From NCBI RefSeq assembly GCF_028389875.1, contig NC_084678.1, positions 15,778,899 through 15,842,898 on the forward strand: DNA of 64,000 bases. Direction: 5' to 3'. Origin of the DNA: Rhea pennata. Lineage: Eukaryota; Chordata; Aves; Rheiformes; Rheidae. A model generated the notes under the pieces. The model did not search any database. It had not been told where the DNA came from and saw nothing but the letters and a program-made list of their open reading frames with translations. Position 1 is the first letter of the stretch. Each line of letters opens with the position of its first letter. The position numbers and the translations under genes are program-made. Shown piece by piece: positions 51,831 to 64,000 of this stretch.

Positions 51831-54800
51831 CTGAAAAAAAATCAAAACTGAAATAAATAAACAAACATGGCCAGGATGTTGAAAGGAAATGAAAGAAAAA
51901 GTTGGTGCATGTCATGACATAACACAAAAATTAGTGAGAGAACAGAGAAATGATTTTGGGGATATGGATTGCCCAGTGCTATTTGGAAATCTCCACCTGT
52001 AAAGACCTCTTTTTTCCCCTCAACTCCTGGGGTGAGATGATGATCCACAGTAGGAAATTCAGCTAACACAAGACTTAAAGCATAGAGTTAACACAAGAAC
52101 CAAACCCAAACAAGACTCCAGAAAAACAAGGAGGCTTCCCTCAGCCTCTTTGGGCATTACCACCACGCTGCAACTACACACAAGAACTGAGCTGACAAAG
52201 CCTCAGCCATCCAGCAGCGTGCTGAAAGGAGGAAGCTGGGGAGCGGCGGGTGAGCGAATGCCAGCAGAGCAGCTGGCAGCACAGCAATCCCCAGGAAGGT
52301 TATACATCGAAGTGGGAATTTTCTTGCCCCACTTGTCTTTCTTGCGAGACAACAGCAGCTTTGGAGAACTGCAAATATCCCATTCATTATCTTCAGCGCC
52401 AATATTTTTCAGGTCCCCTCTGCCAGCTCAGTTTCTTTTAAACGTATACAGACAGGAACAATGCTTCCTTTTTCCAGTACTCACAAAAGGGCAATGTTAC
52501 TAAGCAAGGGATGTTTTAAGTGACAATTCCCTTAGTACCCATGGAAGAATTTTCCAAGCCTCTTGGTTCCACTGAAATTAGGCCAAATCTATGCTGCTGA
52601 GCTGGCCAACACAGCTAGGTCCGCAGGGGTGTGATGTGTGATTTGTGACTGACCTCACAGGCCTTTAAAATAAACAAAAAACCTTTAAAATAGATTCAGC
52701 TTAGACCACTTTTCTGTGCTGTTAGTGTATTTTGTTTGGAAGTGTAAAAGCTTATATCCCATACAAATGCCATTTAAAAACAGCTGGAGTGTCTTATGTA
52801 GGTGCCTGTTCATTTTTCTTTCCTGAAGGTGGCACTATTATTTCAGATTTTAGCTATGTATTGCTGAGGATTTTCAGTATTTTCAATCAAACACTATAAA
52901 ATCAGAAAAAAATAATACAAATATGAAGTGAAAATATCTCTTAAAAATTTCTAAAACAGGAATGCGAGGACACCGTATCCTCACAAGTTCCATCCCGATA
53001 GATGGCTTCGTGCCGATAACGTGATTCTAGAATGACTGCAAAATCTGCAGAGGTCCTAAGTAAATTGGGAGCATAATTCTTGGTGGCTTCTGATGAGACT
53101 TGGATTCTTTTCAGCCCCTTTTGAAAATGCTTATTTGAGTATTTTAAAACTAAAATGGTCTGCATTTTAAAAGAAGTTACTAACTGCATTACCTCAGTTG
53201 TGGAATGTCTAAATTAGGAGACTTTAAAGACACACAGTCTTCAGTAACTGTCTAGCTCCTTAAACAGTCACCTCATTTGAGCACCCACCTACAGAAGCAC
53301 CCAAAATCTGAGTCACTTTAAAAAAATCTTAACTATAGTTCATTGCCACTACCAGCCATACATTACAATCATTAGCACATCTGAAATATTCTTGCTCATA
53401 ATTCAGCATTAGTGGATCCCTACTGCTGTGTTTTCTCATGAAAATCACGTTAGCACGAGCTTCCTGATTAATGTGCCTCAGCACTTATAATTACTTCATG
53501 CTGCATATCAAAGGAACATTTAAAAGAAACCGCAAATGAAAAAGAAAATTAAAACGCAGCTCAAATTTGTTCGGGTCACTGGAAGGATCTACCACTGTGA
53601 GTGTGAAATATTGATGGTTTGTCATTGTTAATTATTCAATCTGGCATTTTAACTCCAAGCTGGAAAACTAGGAAGGGAAAGGAATTTGCTAGTGAAAAAA
53701 AAAAAAAAAAAAAAAAAAGGAAAAAAAAAAAAAAAAGAAAAAGCGTATCCTGAAATTACCAGCTTTGCATTTCCAGATAATGCTTTCTTCCATATGATTG
53801 CTTCTCCTAACAGATCCCTGCCATAAGAATGAGCTCTGTCAAGTTATTATTTTACAATATTAAAACGGAGCTCAGAACCCGAGCTGTTTAGATAAAGGGA
53901 GAGCTATAAGGCAATTAAAAGAAATATTACTTGTAACATAGCATCTTCACAAAATGCATTGACAAGCTCCAAATAGTGAATACAGCCAGTACAATCAGTT
54001 CAATCACACAGGAAACAACAGAAAAAAAGACAGGCAAGTCAGACCAGCAATTCATCTCATCTCACCCCTTTAAAATAACATTCTTCACATACTTTCAAAT
54101 GTCCAGTTCAAAGCTGTTATTTTTCAGCTAACATCCATGCCAGCTGCTCTTTACAAGGACAGAGCTACTTGCACAAACCTAATGAATGTCTTGGGGAAGT
54201 GATACTGGGATATAAAACCTTTGGATCAGATTCTTAGGTGGAGTAAACTGGCGTAGACCCACTGATTTGAATAGAACTACTGCTTCAAACATGTTAAGAA
54301 TTCAGACACGGAAAGCAACACATTGTCCAAGAAAGCAGACTTCACATCTGTTTGAACCCTACGCATCCACCCTTTTGTGTGCAAAAGTATTGGTCTCCAA
54401 GGGAGTTTTACAAGAGCAAAGTAACCTAGGACCAGATTATAGGTGTCTGGATAGATCCCACAGACCCAGCCATCCGTGCGCTCTCTCTTTGATTCTTTGC
54501 TCCTCCCTGACGCTCTCACGGCGAATGCATGACACCTAAGAGAACTGCCGACCAAGCGCAAGGGAGCCAGTTTGTTCATCCTTCCTGTAATTCAGATGTA
54601 GTTCTTCCCCTGCTTTTACATTAAGTGGTCAGGTCAGTTCTTGGCAAGAAACCTTGCTCTCTACTTCATCCTCAGCTTGTGGCATATGATACTCAGCAGG
54701 TATCCTTCCTGCTTAGTTGAGTAGCAGGCTGTATTCTCCGCTGTAGGTACCCTGCTCACACTGGCAATATTACAGCAGCATTATGCATGAGGTATACCAG

Positions 54801-56089
54801 CTTGAGAACAGAGGAAGCCGCCCTGTTTCCCTAAAGCCTAGCCTAAATAAGCAGCCAACACCAAGCTTTTCTGTGGTGAAAGAGTAACAGGATTATAGCA
54901 TCCAACACATAATGATGCAGGAAAAAAATTATAGTAAAAACAGATGGTCCTTGAAAGGTAGTTACTGCTGTATCACATAGATGGCAAGATGGAAAGAAGC
55001 CCAACTGCAACTCATTGCTGATGGACCAATGTCAGAAAGAGAGAGAATTTAATAAAACCTTTGCCAAGGGATCTGTTAATACTTACAGCTGTCTTCTTCT
55101 TCTGTAAAAACACTAACAACGTAACAGGCATAGACAAAGCCCAAGAGCTGGAAAACACAGAAAAGAAATCATTTTATCATCAGTCTTGTGAGGCTGGTCA
55201 AAACCCACCTGACATGACATCAACAGCCAATACTTGCTCTATACTTGGCAGCACTACTGTAACGGTGGAGCCAAGCCATATTTGCTCTAAGGTAAGCAGT
55301 GCAGAGGTAGGCTTAAGGAAAGAGACTGCTAAGGGCAGACTAAAAGCTCAGAACTTCAAAACTGCAAGAGCCATCCTTACCTTCAGAGCAGCAGCCTGCT
55401 GCTGTTACAATGACTGGCCTAGTTTTGTAGACATTGAAACTATTGTGCTATGTTTAGTGAGGGGGATGAAGGAGAGTGCCTGATGTCACATTTCGGCCAG
55501 ACCACTCCATACAAGACATATGGGGTAGGCTTTATTAACAGAGGCCCAGAGACAAGAACTCCTCAGCCCGTAATCCTGTTGCAAGGGTCATGCAAGGAAA
55601 GAGACACTACTTTGGTGTAGGATCTACCGACAAGATGGGACCAATTTTTATGCAGATGAGATAGAGAGAAATAGGTGACTTATTGGCAGCCCACATTCAG
55701 AACCCTGAATTCTTTAGTATCTTAGGCTTGGAGATCAAAAATTCATCGGAATGAAATCCTAGTCTTACTTTAGCTCTAAAATTTCTAAGGGTCTTTTTAT
55801 CCTTGGAATGGAAGGAAAGCTGCCTGGACTAGTCAGGCACCGGGCTTGCAAGGGAAATGGGCCAGAGGATGATGAGAAACAAACAAGATGACAGTGATGG
55901 TCTTAATTCACAAATTGCATAGGCTAGCAGTAAATCGCCACCTCCGCTGCCAGTAGATCGCTGCCAGAAGCAGCAAAGGAACAGAACACAAGAAGGTCTC
56001 TCAAATAACAGAGCCTTCCTGGTGCGGTGGGGCCCACATGTCAAAGCAGTTGCCCAGAGCAGTGTCTAGAGCAGAAAGCTACAGTGAAC

Positions 56090-56137
<48 letters not shown>

Positions 56138-59100
56138 GTTTAAGGTATCCTGGTGGCTGTGCCCTTAGCAGATAGGTGGTAGTAGCTCTAAAGTGTCAGA
56201 GTCGGGCTTTGCTGTCCTTGTCAAACTTCAGCAGAAAGTCATTATCCAGCCTGGATCAAGACTGAACCTTCTGGCACTATGAGAATTCAGCATTTGAGAT
56301 CAAGCAGGGTTTTATTTTGCTTTCCTTTCTTCCTGTTAATCAGATATCCTCTCCATCCTTCGTTTTACATCTTTACATAACACCCCACTTAGCAAGATCT
56401 TGGTTGACACTAACTCTATTAGTAAAGTTATTGTGAGACGTAATTGTTTTCCACTGTGAACTCAATTCCCTTGAACAAGAGTTAGAATGTAACATACAGT
56501 GACTCACTCCGAGGGAAGACAGAATGATGCATGGTGGGACTTGAAAAGCAGAGTCCATTCATTTTTAATATGACAGAAAAATACATCACACTAGAAAACA
56601 AAAGGCAAGATAATGAGATTTCTACGAGGAAGTTATAAGGTATTCTTGATTTCTGCAGCTCTCTGACAAAAAAACCCACCTTGTTGGATGGAAATGGAAT
56701 TTTTTTCCCCACTAAATCTCTTATTTCCTTTAACAATTTCCTATAATTGCACGCGAGACAAGCCAGTGCTCTCGTTTGCTCCTAGGTGGGCCCTGTGGAG
56801 GCTTGTCCCAGCACCGCAGAGGAGGAGAGGTGGCTCTGTGCACTCACTCACTCTCTTGCTCTGTATTTTCCTAGACGAGGGTGCTTCACACTAGGTTTCC
56901 ATCAGCCACAGGATGCTTGACTCCGAATGAAACCCTTCCAAGTGCAAGGACAACTGCCAAGCGATGGCAAAGGCCACTGCAATGTTACCTGGTGTCTTCT
57001 GAAATTAATTTGAGCAGAACCGCAGCTCCAGCAGTGGCACAACCCCCGAGCAGCAGCCTTCGCCCCCTCCTGCTGCTGGCAGAAGCAAAGCCGCGGCCCT
57101 GAATCCCGTCACTGTATTACACTCAACAGCACGTGAAAGCAAACCCTACCCGTGTGTGCTGTTCCTGACAGCCGTGTCAGGGACCCCCGATGGTATTAAC
57201 AACGAAAATGACTTATCTGCCTGCTTTGAGTAGAACACACAAATGCTTATCAGCTACACTATCATGGGCAACCTGTTAAACCTCTGAAAACTGAGTTCAG
57301 AAAGAGCAAGCAAGGGGTGAGATTGATTTGCAAAGTTCATTTTGCACAGAAATTAATACCTCGTAACCCCCAGCCATCACTCTTCTCTCCCCACGGTTGT
57401 TTTCCTTTTACAGCCAAGGTGTCCTTTCACACTCACAAACAAACCAACCAAAAAAGAAGCTAGTGAGTTAAGTGAATTTTCCAAAATCTCCAACGCCAGC
57501 TCCATGGAGGCTTATTTATATGTTGTTTCCTTGGACTTTGTTTCAAAATGACCTGCTTAGTTTTTAAGATTTTCTCTGCATTGACCTTATAACCCATTTA
57601 TTCTTGGCATGAGTTTCATCAGTAATAAATTACTGTTTATTTCAATGGCTTGTTTTCTTTTTTATTCAAATAAGTTCTGTGAGTCTCAACATAGTCAGAA
57701 CAGGAAAATTTCCGTGGCAAAGAGGGAAGAGATGTACAACATGAACGTGAGTTGCATTTTCACACTGGCTGAACTAAGCTATAATTAAACCTATCACCTC
57801 AGGGATGAAATGAACTCCTGGGATCTACTGTGTCTTCCCTCCTTCATGAATTATGAATGAAATACAGTTACAGAGGAGAAATGCTGCTTCTTTTGTCCCA
57901 TCCCTTTCACTGGAAGGGCCTGCTAGAATGTGAGCTGAGCGGACTCCAAGAGACACCAACAATTCCCTTCAGGTGAAGCTGTATCAAGCCCAAGAACCTC
58001 ACCAAAGGTAGGAGTGATTAACTGCAAGCAGAAATCTTGACAGATGTCAAAAATGTGGAAGTAATTACACTTTTGCTCTGAGTGCCATCTTCATTCCTGA
58101 TTTCAATAAGAAAGGGGTTAAAGCCATATTATTCCAGTGAAATATCAATAATTCTTAGATTTTTGCAACTATGTAGGGGAGGTGGGAGAAGAGGAAAAAA
58201 AAAAAGTCAGTGATGTAAAGTGACACTAAGCTATTGCTCCAATTCCTCAAAGAATATTCTCAGGCTTTAGCCTCTGCTGCTGTTTCCTCGCTTGTTCTGC
58301 ATGTTCAGTACCAGCTTCCTCCAGGCTGCACAAGTATCTGATTAAGCTTTTTATTAGGAACACATGTTACAGGCAGGTGTGTTCAGTCAGCCTGTCAGAC
58401 AGCCTGGGAAAAGCACACACTGCAGAGCAAAAGGGAGGATGGAACTGGGATGTGCCAAGTGTTCTGCAGGCAAACACGCAGAGCAGGGGAGACACGTGGG
58501 GACAAATCTGTCCAGAAACAAGCAAAATGGAAGTCAGAGCATCTTTCTGCCTCTCAGTCATCTGAAGTTGACTTTGGAAAATGCTTTTCAGCATACTGTT
58601 AAAGAGCAGCATTGAACCAAAGTGCTCAAGCTGGAAAGACTGAATTACAGGAAGATCTAAAGAAAGGGACCAGCTGGCTGTAAGTGTGTTAAGTAGAGGA
58701 AGGCTGGGAAGGCAGATTTTAGGAGGTGTCCCGTGTTGCTTGTGCAGAATCTTAGCTTTAGTCTACATCTATCCTAGTGGATGTTTTGGGCTCTTCAACT
58801 CTCTCTCTCAAAGAAAGAGAAACTCATTGTTTTTTTCACCAGAGAGAAAAGGTGCAGAATCCCTTTCTTTAGGGCAGATGTATTCTAGGTTTCACTTCTA
58901 ATCAAAGGTAACGAAGTGTGTATGCTCTCATCAGTGTGAGAGGGGGAGTAAGGGGATTTCTACCCAACTCCTAAACTATGAGAAGTATGAACTGGCTTGA
59001 AAAAAAAGCTACTGTGATCAGATAGCCAAATAGAGGCAATCAAAACCCTTTGATTCCTTGATCCACTTTGCTCTTTGAATGCAATTAGGACCACTGAAAA

Positions 59101-61084
59101 ATCTAGCTTCTGCCAACAGCAAAGCATCTCTTGTGCCTTGCCTCGCACATAACATCTGCTGTCAAAGCTTGCACTGCTGCCTTTCTGGGAACCTTCCAAC
59201 CTGTCAGTTTGAGTGGAAACAGCAGACAGGCAGGCAGTGAGTTCTCTCAGCTGGGAAGACATTTCCCATTTCCATCCCATTCAATGGAGCCTCAGGAAAA
59301 GCCCATCCTTCCTCACTCCCAGAACTACCATATGGACAGACCAAAACTATGCCAGGTATTTCGAAACCAGAAAACACTCTGCTCCCTGCTGACTGGCAAG
59401 TTCAGGGGATGTAAGATAGATCCTTGCTGATATAAGAACAAAGAAGATTTTTTCTTTTCTTGACAAACTGGTTTCTGTTGAATTTCCTAATTGGGTTGGT
59501 AGGATTAGTTTTACAGTGACATTTCTATACTAGTGCAGACTTTGTTTAGGAGGTTTCATTCTAGAAAACCTTTTCCTCCAGTGTCTTCAGTGCTAAGACA
59601 CTGAGCAGGATTTATGTCTGCATTTCTGTCACAGAATCTACCATCAGTTCCGTCTCATTTGTAACCTTTTCACATTCAAGAGATGTGGGTTCAAATCTCA
59701 ACAAGAGGATGTTTGAGATGTCTGATGGATTTTAATCCACCTCCTATGGCTACTTGTATCATGCATGGTGACCAGTATGGAGTGGGTTTGATCCCACTCT
59801 AGAATAAAGAGGTTGCTCTTCCCTTCAAGGAATACAGAAAAGCTCTCAGCCAAAGAAGATGGAGACCTTATGCATCTTCTTCAAATACATACACAGGAGC
59901 AGAATTATACAGCCAGCAGGATCCCAGGTGACAGCCAACACTGTGCTCACCACATGGGCCAAGATTTTCCTTCCCCTTCCTTTGGCGTGGAAGATCAAAT
60001 TCAGTGAGATGAACTCAGCCTTACCCCAGCTACCCACCACAGTGCACTACAGCTCCTCAGGAGCTGCAGGGAATTGATATTTCCAGAAAACAAAATGAAA
60101 AGTCCTCAACCGGGTAAGAACAAGGACTTCACGTCACTGTATCTGGAATAATGCTCTTCCAAATTCTAACACATTAACCAAAGCCAATTGGTTAGAAAAG
60201 GACAATTTAGCCCCTCCCCTCTCCTTCCAAATCGAGTACTGGCTATTCTGGTCTCAAATGCCTAGCAGACAAGGAGGGAACTAGGTCACGTCCCTACTGA
60301 AGACTCTATCCCCCAAGTCTTCAGTTGCTAGTCATGTTTTTTGTATTATTGATCTGGACTCCCTGCCTGTCTGCAGCACGGAGTACCTGCCAGTGGGTCT
60401 GGGAAGGACAGCAGCCTGTAATGAAATCTGCCTTAAAATGAGATGATGAGAATAGGAGGGGAAAAAAAGAAACCCTCACAACACAAAAAACCCACCCCAT
60501 CACTGACCTTCAGACGTTAAAAAGGATGAGGACTGGCTGACTGTTTTCAGGCAAGGTTTAAGTGAGAATACGTCTTTCTGTCAGTCTTACTTCAGCAGAA
60601 CAGAGACGGAAAAAACTCTATTTGTCCCTCTACATGAAAAAAAAATACATAAGCATTTCAGAGCTGGCAGGAGCTACAGGCCTGGGGCTTCAATATCCCA
60701 CCTTTGCTACAGGACAGGCAAGTTGTTTAACTTTGCACAGCTCAGCCCACACGGGCTTCTCATATCCAGGTAGTCTAGCCTCATTGCCAGGGCTTAGGAT
60801 GCAAAAACCTACTGCAATTTAAGTCTCAGGAAGAAGGAGAGAGAAAATATTTACCTAAATACTGTATTACCTTACAGTTCCCGTGTCTTTCTCTCCAGCT
60901 GGCACCTTACAGTGTTCTGCACATGCACAAAGAATATTCTTATTTGTCTTAAGGTAGCAAAGGAGAAAATGCTCACAGAGAAAGACTAGGCACTTTGCCT
61001 CCTCTGAATCAGCATGACCACTCAGCTTCGGACTGGGTGCTAAGTTAGTAAGATGCCATAAAACAAAGGTCTCTGTTTAGGGGG

Positions 61085-61127
<43 letters not shown>

Positions 61128-62685
61128 GCAAGGCAAGATCCTACCATTTGTTGGCTGAACCTGTGGCCTGGGGCTGTCTCAGGCATTTGGGAAGGATGCT
61201 AACAGCAACAGCTCCACATGTCAACAGTCTGGGATGATCTGCCTTCAGTATCTGCCAACTGTTTCACTAAACTGGAGGAACAGCACCAGCCCAGCAACAT
61301 CTATCCTATTTCAGTTAACAGTCCTTTATAAAAGAAACCAGGCTCTACGCTTTTGGATACCTAAGTTTTCATTTCTCATACACATGCAGTGAAACAACTC
61401 TCTGATACTTTAACTTAGATTATTTTCCCTGAAGGAGAACCCACTAAATATTAACAGCTCGGAAAACAGGGCCTTCTCTGTCTGCCTGTTTGTGACTTAG
61501 CAAGAAAGGAGCTTGAGTCTTCTCCCCCTCCCTGCAGTTCTCTGGGTCATACAGGTCATCTCAGCCAAGAGGAAATGCAAGATCAAGATAGCAGAGAATC
61601 ATACCAAAGATGTGCAGAGAAGGTTCCTGGGATTCCAGAAACTTGGAATTTCTCTGTATTTGTTTCCCTTTAACATTTAAATCAAAGTAAGTTTTTTCAG
61701 GCAGACTTGAAACGTTGAAATGTGACTGTTCCACCAGTATATGTCAATCTATGTTCAAAAGCCATCAACCACAAAGTAACAAACCAAAGCAGATTAGAAA
61801 GATGCGGGCTGCTGACTCTAATGCAGCTACAAAACACAAGAGCACCAGCAAAGCAAGGGAAACAACAGACATTGTTTCAGTTAATTTCACAGACAAATGA
61901 GAAACAATTTATTAACAGTGAACACTAAGGACATTGAATTACTGCAGTGTTTAAAAAGCTTGAAGAAGACTCCAGTGAGGAAACAGTTGATGGAAACATT
62001 TAGTGTATATCTTAGGTGTCAGCAGAAATAAAATGTGCTCCTTTCTGCTTCCATAAGGTTTATTTCACTTTCTGCAGATAAGGATTTTCTCCTTTTTATT
62101 TCTTCACAGACACAAACAAATATGTGCTCCCTCACCTACCACCAAGTCCCGAGGAACAGAAGAAATCCTGCAGAAGAAGGGTCTCTGTCCTTGTCAAAAT
62201 ATGACTTTTCTGGCCCTGACATGGATAGGCAATGAGTTCTCATTGTAAGATTGCAGATGACACATTAAGCGTTAGGTTGCTGGTATTAATTTCCAATTCT
62301 TATTAGCAATATTGTTGGTAAGTGAACAGGAGGATGAAAACCACTAGCTTTCAATGCCATTTACAAAGGCCTTCAAAATCAGACGAGACTAAGTGGGGCA
62401 GAAAATATGGGCTAGTTTCAGTGCTTGGAAAAACAGAGTATCTACTTGACAACTGCTGCCCCATGCTGCTGTCACTGATACACTCACCGCGATCAGGATC
62501 TGGAAGGAGCTGTGCATGACCTCGATGTAGCGATACTCCAGGGCGCAGCCTATCACAGAGATGTAGGAATGGCTGTCCAAGCCCTTGAGGCCAGACATCG
62601 AAGCCTCCTTCCTTACACAGCCAGGGCCATTTTCACTCCACCACGACTGGTGCCGGGAAATATTAAACGTCAAGAGTTCACTGTC
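51742..62685 (-). CDS. NKAIN4: Na+/K+-transporting ATPase-interacting protein 4, 3' half
   Basis: Small multi-pass membrane protein of the NKAIN family, which binds the Na,K-ATPase beta-1 subunit (known for the family). Three exons, 62488-62685, 55087-55147 and 51742-51830, join in frame on the minus strand to give about 115 C-terminal residues. The order is DSELLTF...SRHQSWW with an N-I-S glycosylation sequon, a diverged loop, a hydrophobic stretch from ILIALLGF through ACYVVSVF (last membrane segment), acidic TEEEDS, then the family signature FDFIGGFD. The [11 protein letters not shown] tail is specific to NKAIN4; other paralogues have a different end. The exons for the first membrane segments were not found before 64000 and should lie to the right. 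Position and orientation after BIRC7 agree with human. Confidence 0.93.
51831..55086 (-). other. NKAIN4: NKAIN4 intron with CpG-bearing patches
   Basis: No further coding exon seen. CpG-bearing spots at 52200-52270 and 54470-54565 and an AT-rich, homeobox-site-like stretch near 53440-53940 are candidate regulatory elements. Poly(A) tracts lie at 53696-53736. Confidence 0.6.
53696..53736. repeat. Interrupted poly(A) tract in NKAIN4 intron
   Basis: Two A runs of about 23 and 16 nt separated by GG. Confidence 0.85.
55087..55147 (-). CDS. NKAIN4: NKAIN4 exon (last membrane segment)
   Basis: Acceptor GTTTTCCAG and donor GTAAGT; 61 nt encoding [20 protein letters not shown] plus one base. Human has [20 protein letters not shown], an unmistakable match. 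Confidence 0.95.
56094..56133. repeat. Poly(A) tract, 40 nt, in NKAIN4 intron
   Basis: Uninterrupted A run. No retroposed body was recognised immediately upstream on the plus strand. Confidence 0.9.
61085..61125. repeat. Poly(A) tract, 41 nt, in NKAIN4 intron
   Basis: Uninterrupted A run preceded by GGGG; no element of known family recognised beside it. Confidence 0.9.
62488..62685 (-). CDS. NKAIN4: NKAIN4 exon (extracellular loop)
   Basis: Acceptor TCTCTCTTCAG and donor GTGAGT; 66 whole codons from [16 protein letters not shown] to HSSFQILIA. The ends match human DSELLTF...RSWW and LQILIA; the middle loop is poorly conserved. Confidence 0.94.
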
Positions 62686-64000
62686 CTGAAGAGAGAAGAG
62701 TTGCAAGGAAATTTTCATTTACTGTAGAAGAGTATCTGATGCACTTTTTAAATTGAGTTCTTATTAAAACCAGTGGAAAAATCTGAAGTTTTTGAAATCC
62801 CCACCCTCGAGAAATGCTAGCACAGATCAAAACACTTTGGCTTTATAACCCTTACTAAAAACATCTCTCAGACAGGCTTCTGTGATGAGAACCACCTCTG
62901 AGGCAGCCCTGCAACACTCAAAGCCATTTCACATTCACATAACAAGTCTCGGAAGCAGGTCTGAGCAGCTCCTAAAGCAGAAAGAACAGTTTCTAGGATC
63001 CAGGTCCAAGAACACTTTGCTATCGGTTCCTGCACCTAGAAAAGAAACCTCAAGACTTGGCTTGGGGAGATTAACCTTGCAAATCTAGCAGAAAAGGGTA
63101 GACAAGGCAGCACTAAGCATCCCATCCCAGAATCACATGTCTATATGTATGCCCTTCCCAAAACAGGAATCTACACAGAGCAGAACTGAAAAATATGAAC
63201 TTCATAAACTCAAAGTGAACTTCAAAAACCAACAGTTCTTCCTCTGTCCCTAGCTTTCAACATGTCTAACAAGTTCCTCTGCCATTCCTAACACTCTAAT
63301 CTCCTTCCATACTCTAACATACAGGGTTTCTGGGTCTTATACTGACCATTGACCACCGTCAGCCTCCTGCCCAACTATCCAGCTGAGCTACCTCACTGTG
63401 ATGATTGCTGCTCCTCGCAGACACATCCCCAGCAATTCTACAACTAGGCGCACGTTGAAAATAACAACATTTTACGCACTGGAAAGCTGGCATGTGCTTT
63501 GGGATTTTGAGCTTTCAGGACATTGCAAAGTCCTCCCTGCATATGGTGAAAGACAAACTTAGCACAGGCAGAACAGGGCAGGAAAGAGCTCAGCTGCATC
63601 ACTTCACCAACAAGTGTTAAATGCTGGATGTCCCAGCAAGTCTCTCCATTCACTTTGATGTAGAATCAACAACCCTTTTTGACTACAGACTCAAAGAGGG
63701 ATAGGGGGTTTGAGGTTTTGTTTTGTAGGGCAGATTATAAAATGGATCAGGCATAGGATCTATATGTCTTTACAGGTTAAAGGATATACACACCTAACCT
63801 AGCCACTATTAAGACTTTTATCACCTATCTGTATGCTACTTAGCACCACTCAAGCCAGGGTCCTACTCAGTCCCTAGGGAACAGCTCCCAGAGTAGCAGC
63901 ATTTAGAACCAGGAGTATTCCTGCTTTCTAACATGAAAATCCTCATGTGGGAAGCTCCTCTGCCTTAGCTCCATCTAGAATCAATTCAGAGTAGGCTCCT
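62686..64000 (-). other. NKAIN4: NKAIN4 upstream intron, partial
   Basis: Intron leading to upstream exons outside the window. The preceding NKAIN4 exon (the equivalent of human FYLEVGGLLK) was looked for and not seen. Confidence 0.6.

Larger units (their letters stand above)
55148..62487 (-). other. NKAIN4: NKAIN4 intron (7.3 kb)
   Basis: No coding exon recognised. Contains two pure poly(A) runs of about 40 nt (56094-56133 and 61085-61125), a CpG-bearing block at 56750-57180 and an AT-rich block near 57520-57660. Confidence 0.6.

Noticed and set aside
55061-55483. 140-codon open frame, plus strand
   Set aside because: Overlaps an NKAIN4 exon antisense and shows no protein family features.
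1-64000. CR1 or endogenous retrovirus copies, tRNA or rRNA genes, CRISPR arrays
   Set aside because: No CR1 terminal octamer repeats, LTR-type ends, tRNA cloverleaf boxes or regular spacer arrays were recognised by eye.

Overview
This is vertebrate nuclear DNA. It has large introns with GT-AG borders, one strong CpG island, AT-rich non-coding sequence and homopolymer or microsatellite tracts. Three protein-coding genes are recognisable from conserved exons: YTHDF1 (minus strand, complete coding sequence, about 8.0-23.0 kb), BIRC7/livin (plus strand, complete, 35.6-42.6 kb) and NKAIN4 (minus strand, only the 3' half, 51.7-62.7 kb, upstream exons beyond the right edge). The same order and orientation, YTHDF1(-) BIRC7(+) NKAIN4(-), is known from human 20q13.33, so this is a conserved syntenic block. 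No Alu- or L1-like repeats were seen, interspersed repeats are few, and BIRC7 has a non-mammalian architecture. A sauropsid, most likely a bird (the chicken chromosome 20 equivalent), is the best fit; the species call is inference.

Layout. 1-6.57 kb is AT-rich and apparently intergenic. 6.57-8.03 kb is the probable YTHDF1 3' UTR with several reverse-strand AATAAA signals. 8.03-22.96 kb holds five YTHDF1 coding exons, encoding a 561-residue m6A reader with a complete YTH domain. 22.75-23.70 kb is the CpG-island promoter of YTHDF1, with CCAAT, CRE and NRF1-like sites. 23.7-35.6 kb has no recognised gene, but 31.9-32.95 kb is an unusual patch on the minus strand, with clustered CpGs, overlapping open segments, splice-like sites and a poly(A) signal, that I could not assign. 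35.64-42.55 kb holds seven BIRC7 coding exons for a 413-residue BIR-BIR-UBA-RING protein, followed by its 3' UTR to about 43.6 kb. 43.6-51.7 kb shows no gene. 51.74-62.69 kb holds the last three recognised NKAIN4 exons, with CpG-bearing candidate regulatory patches in the introns.

The three genes do not form a pathway. YTHDF1 reads m6A-marked mRNA, BIRC7 inhibits apoptosis as a RING ubiquitin ligase, and NKAIN4 is a membrane partner of the Na,K-ATPase beta subunit. The most notable observations are the two-BIR plus UBA form of BIRC7, with a caspase-site-like motif in the linker between its BIR domains; the NKAIN4 stop codon lying inside a perfect splice donor; and the unassigned minus-strand patch near 32 kb.
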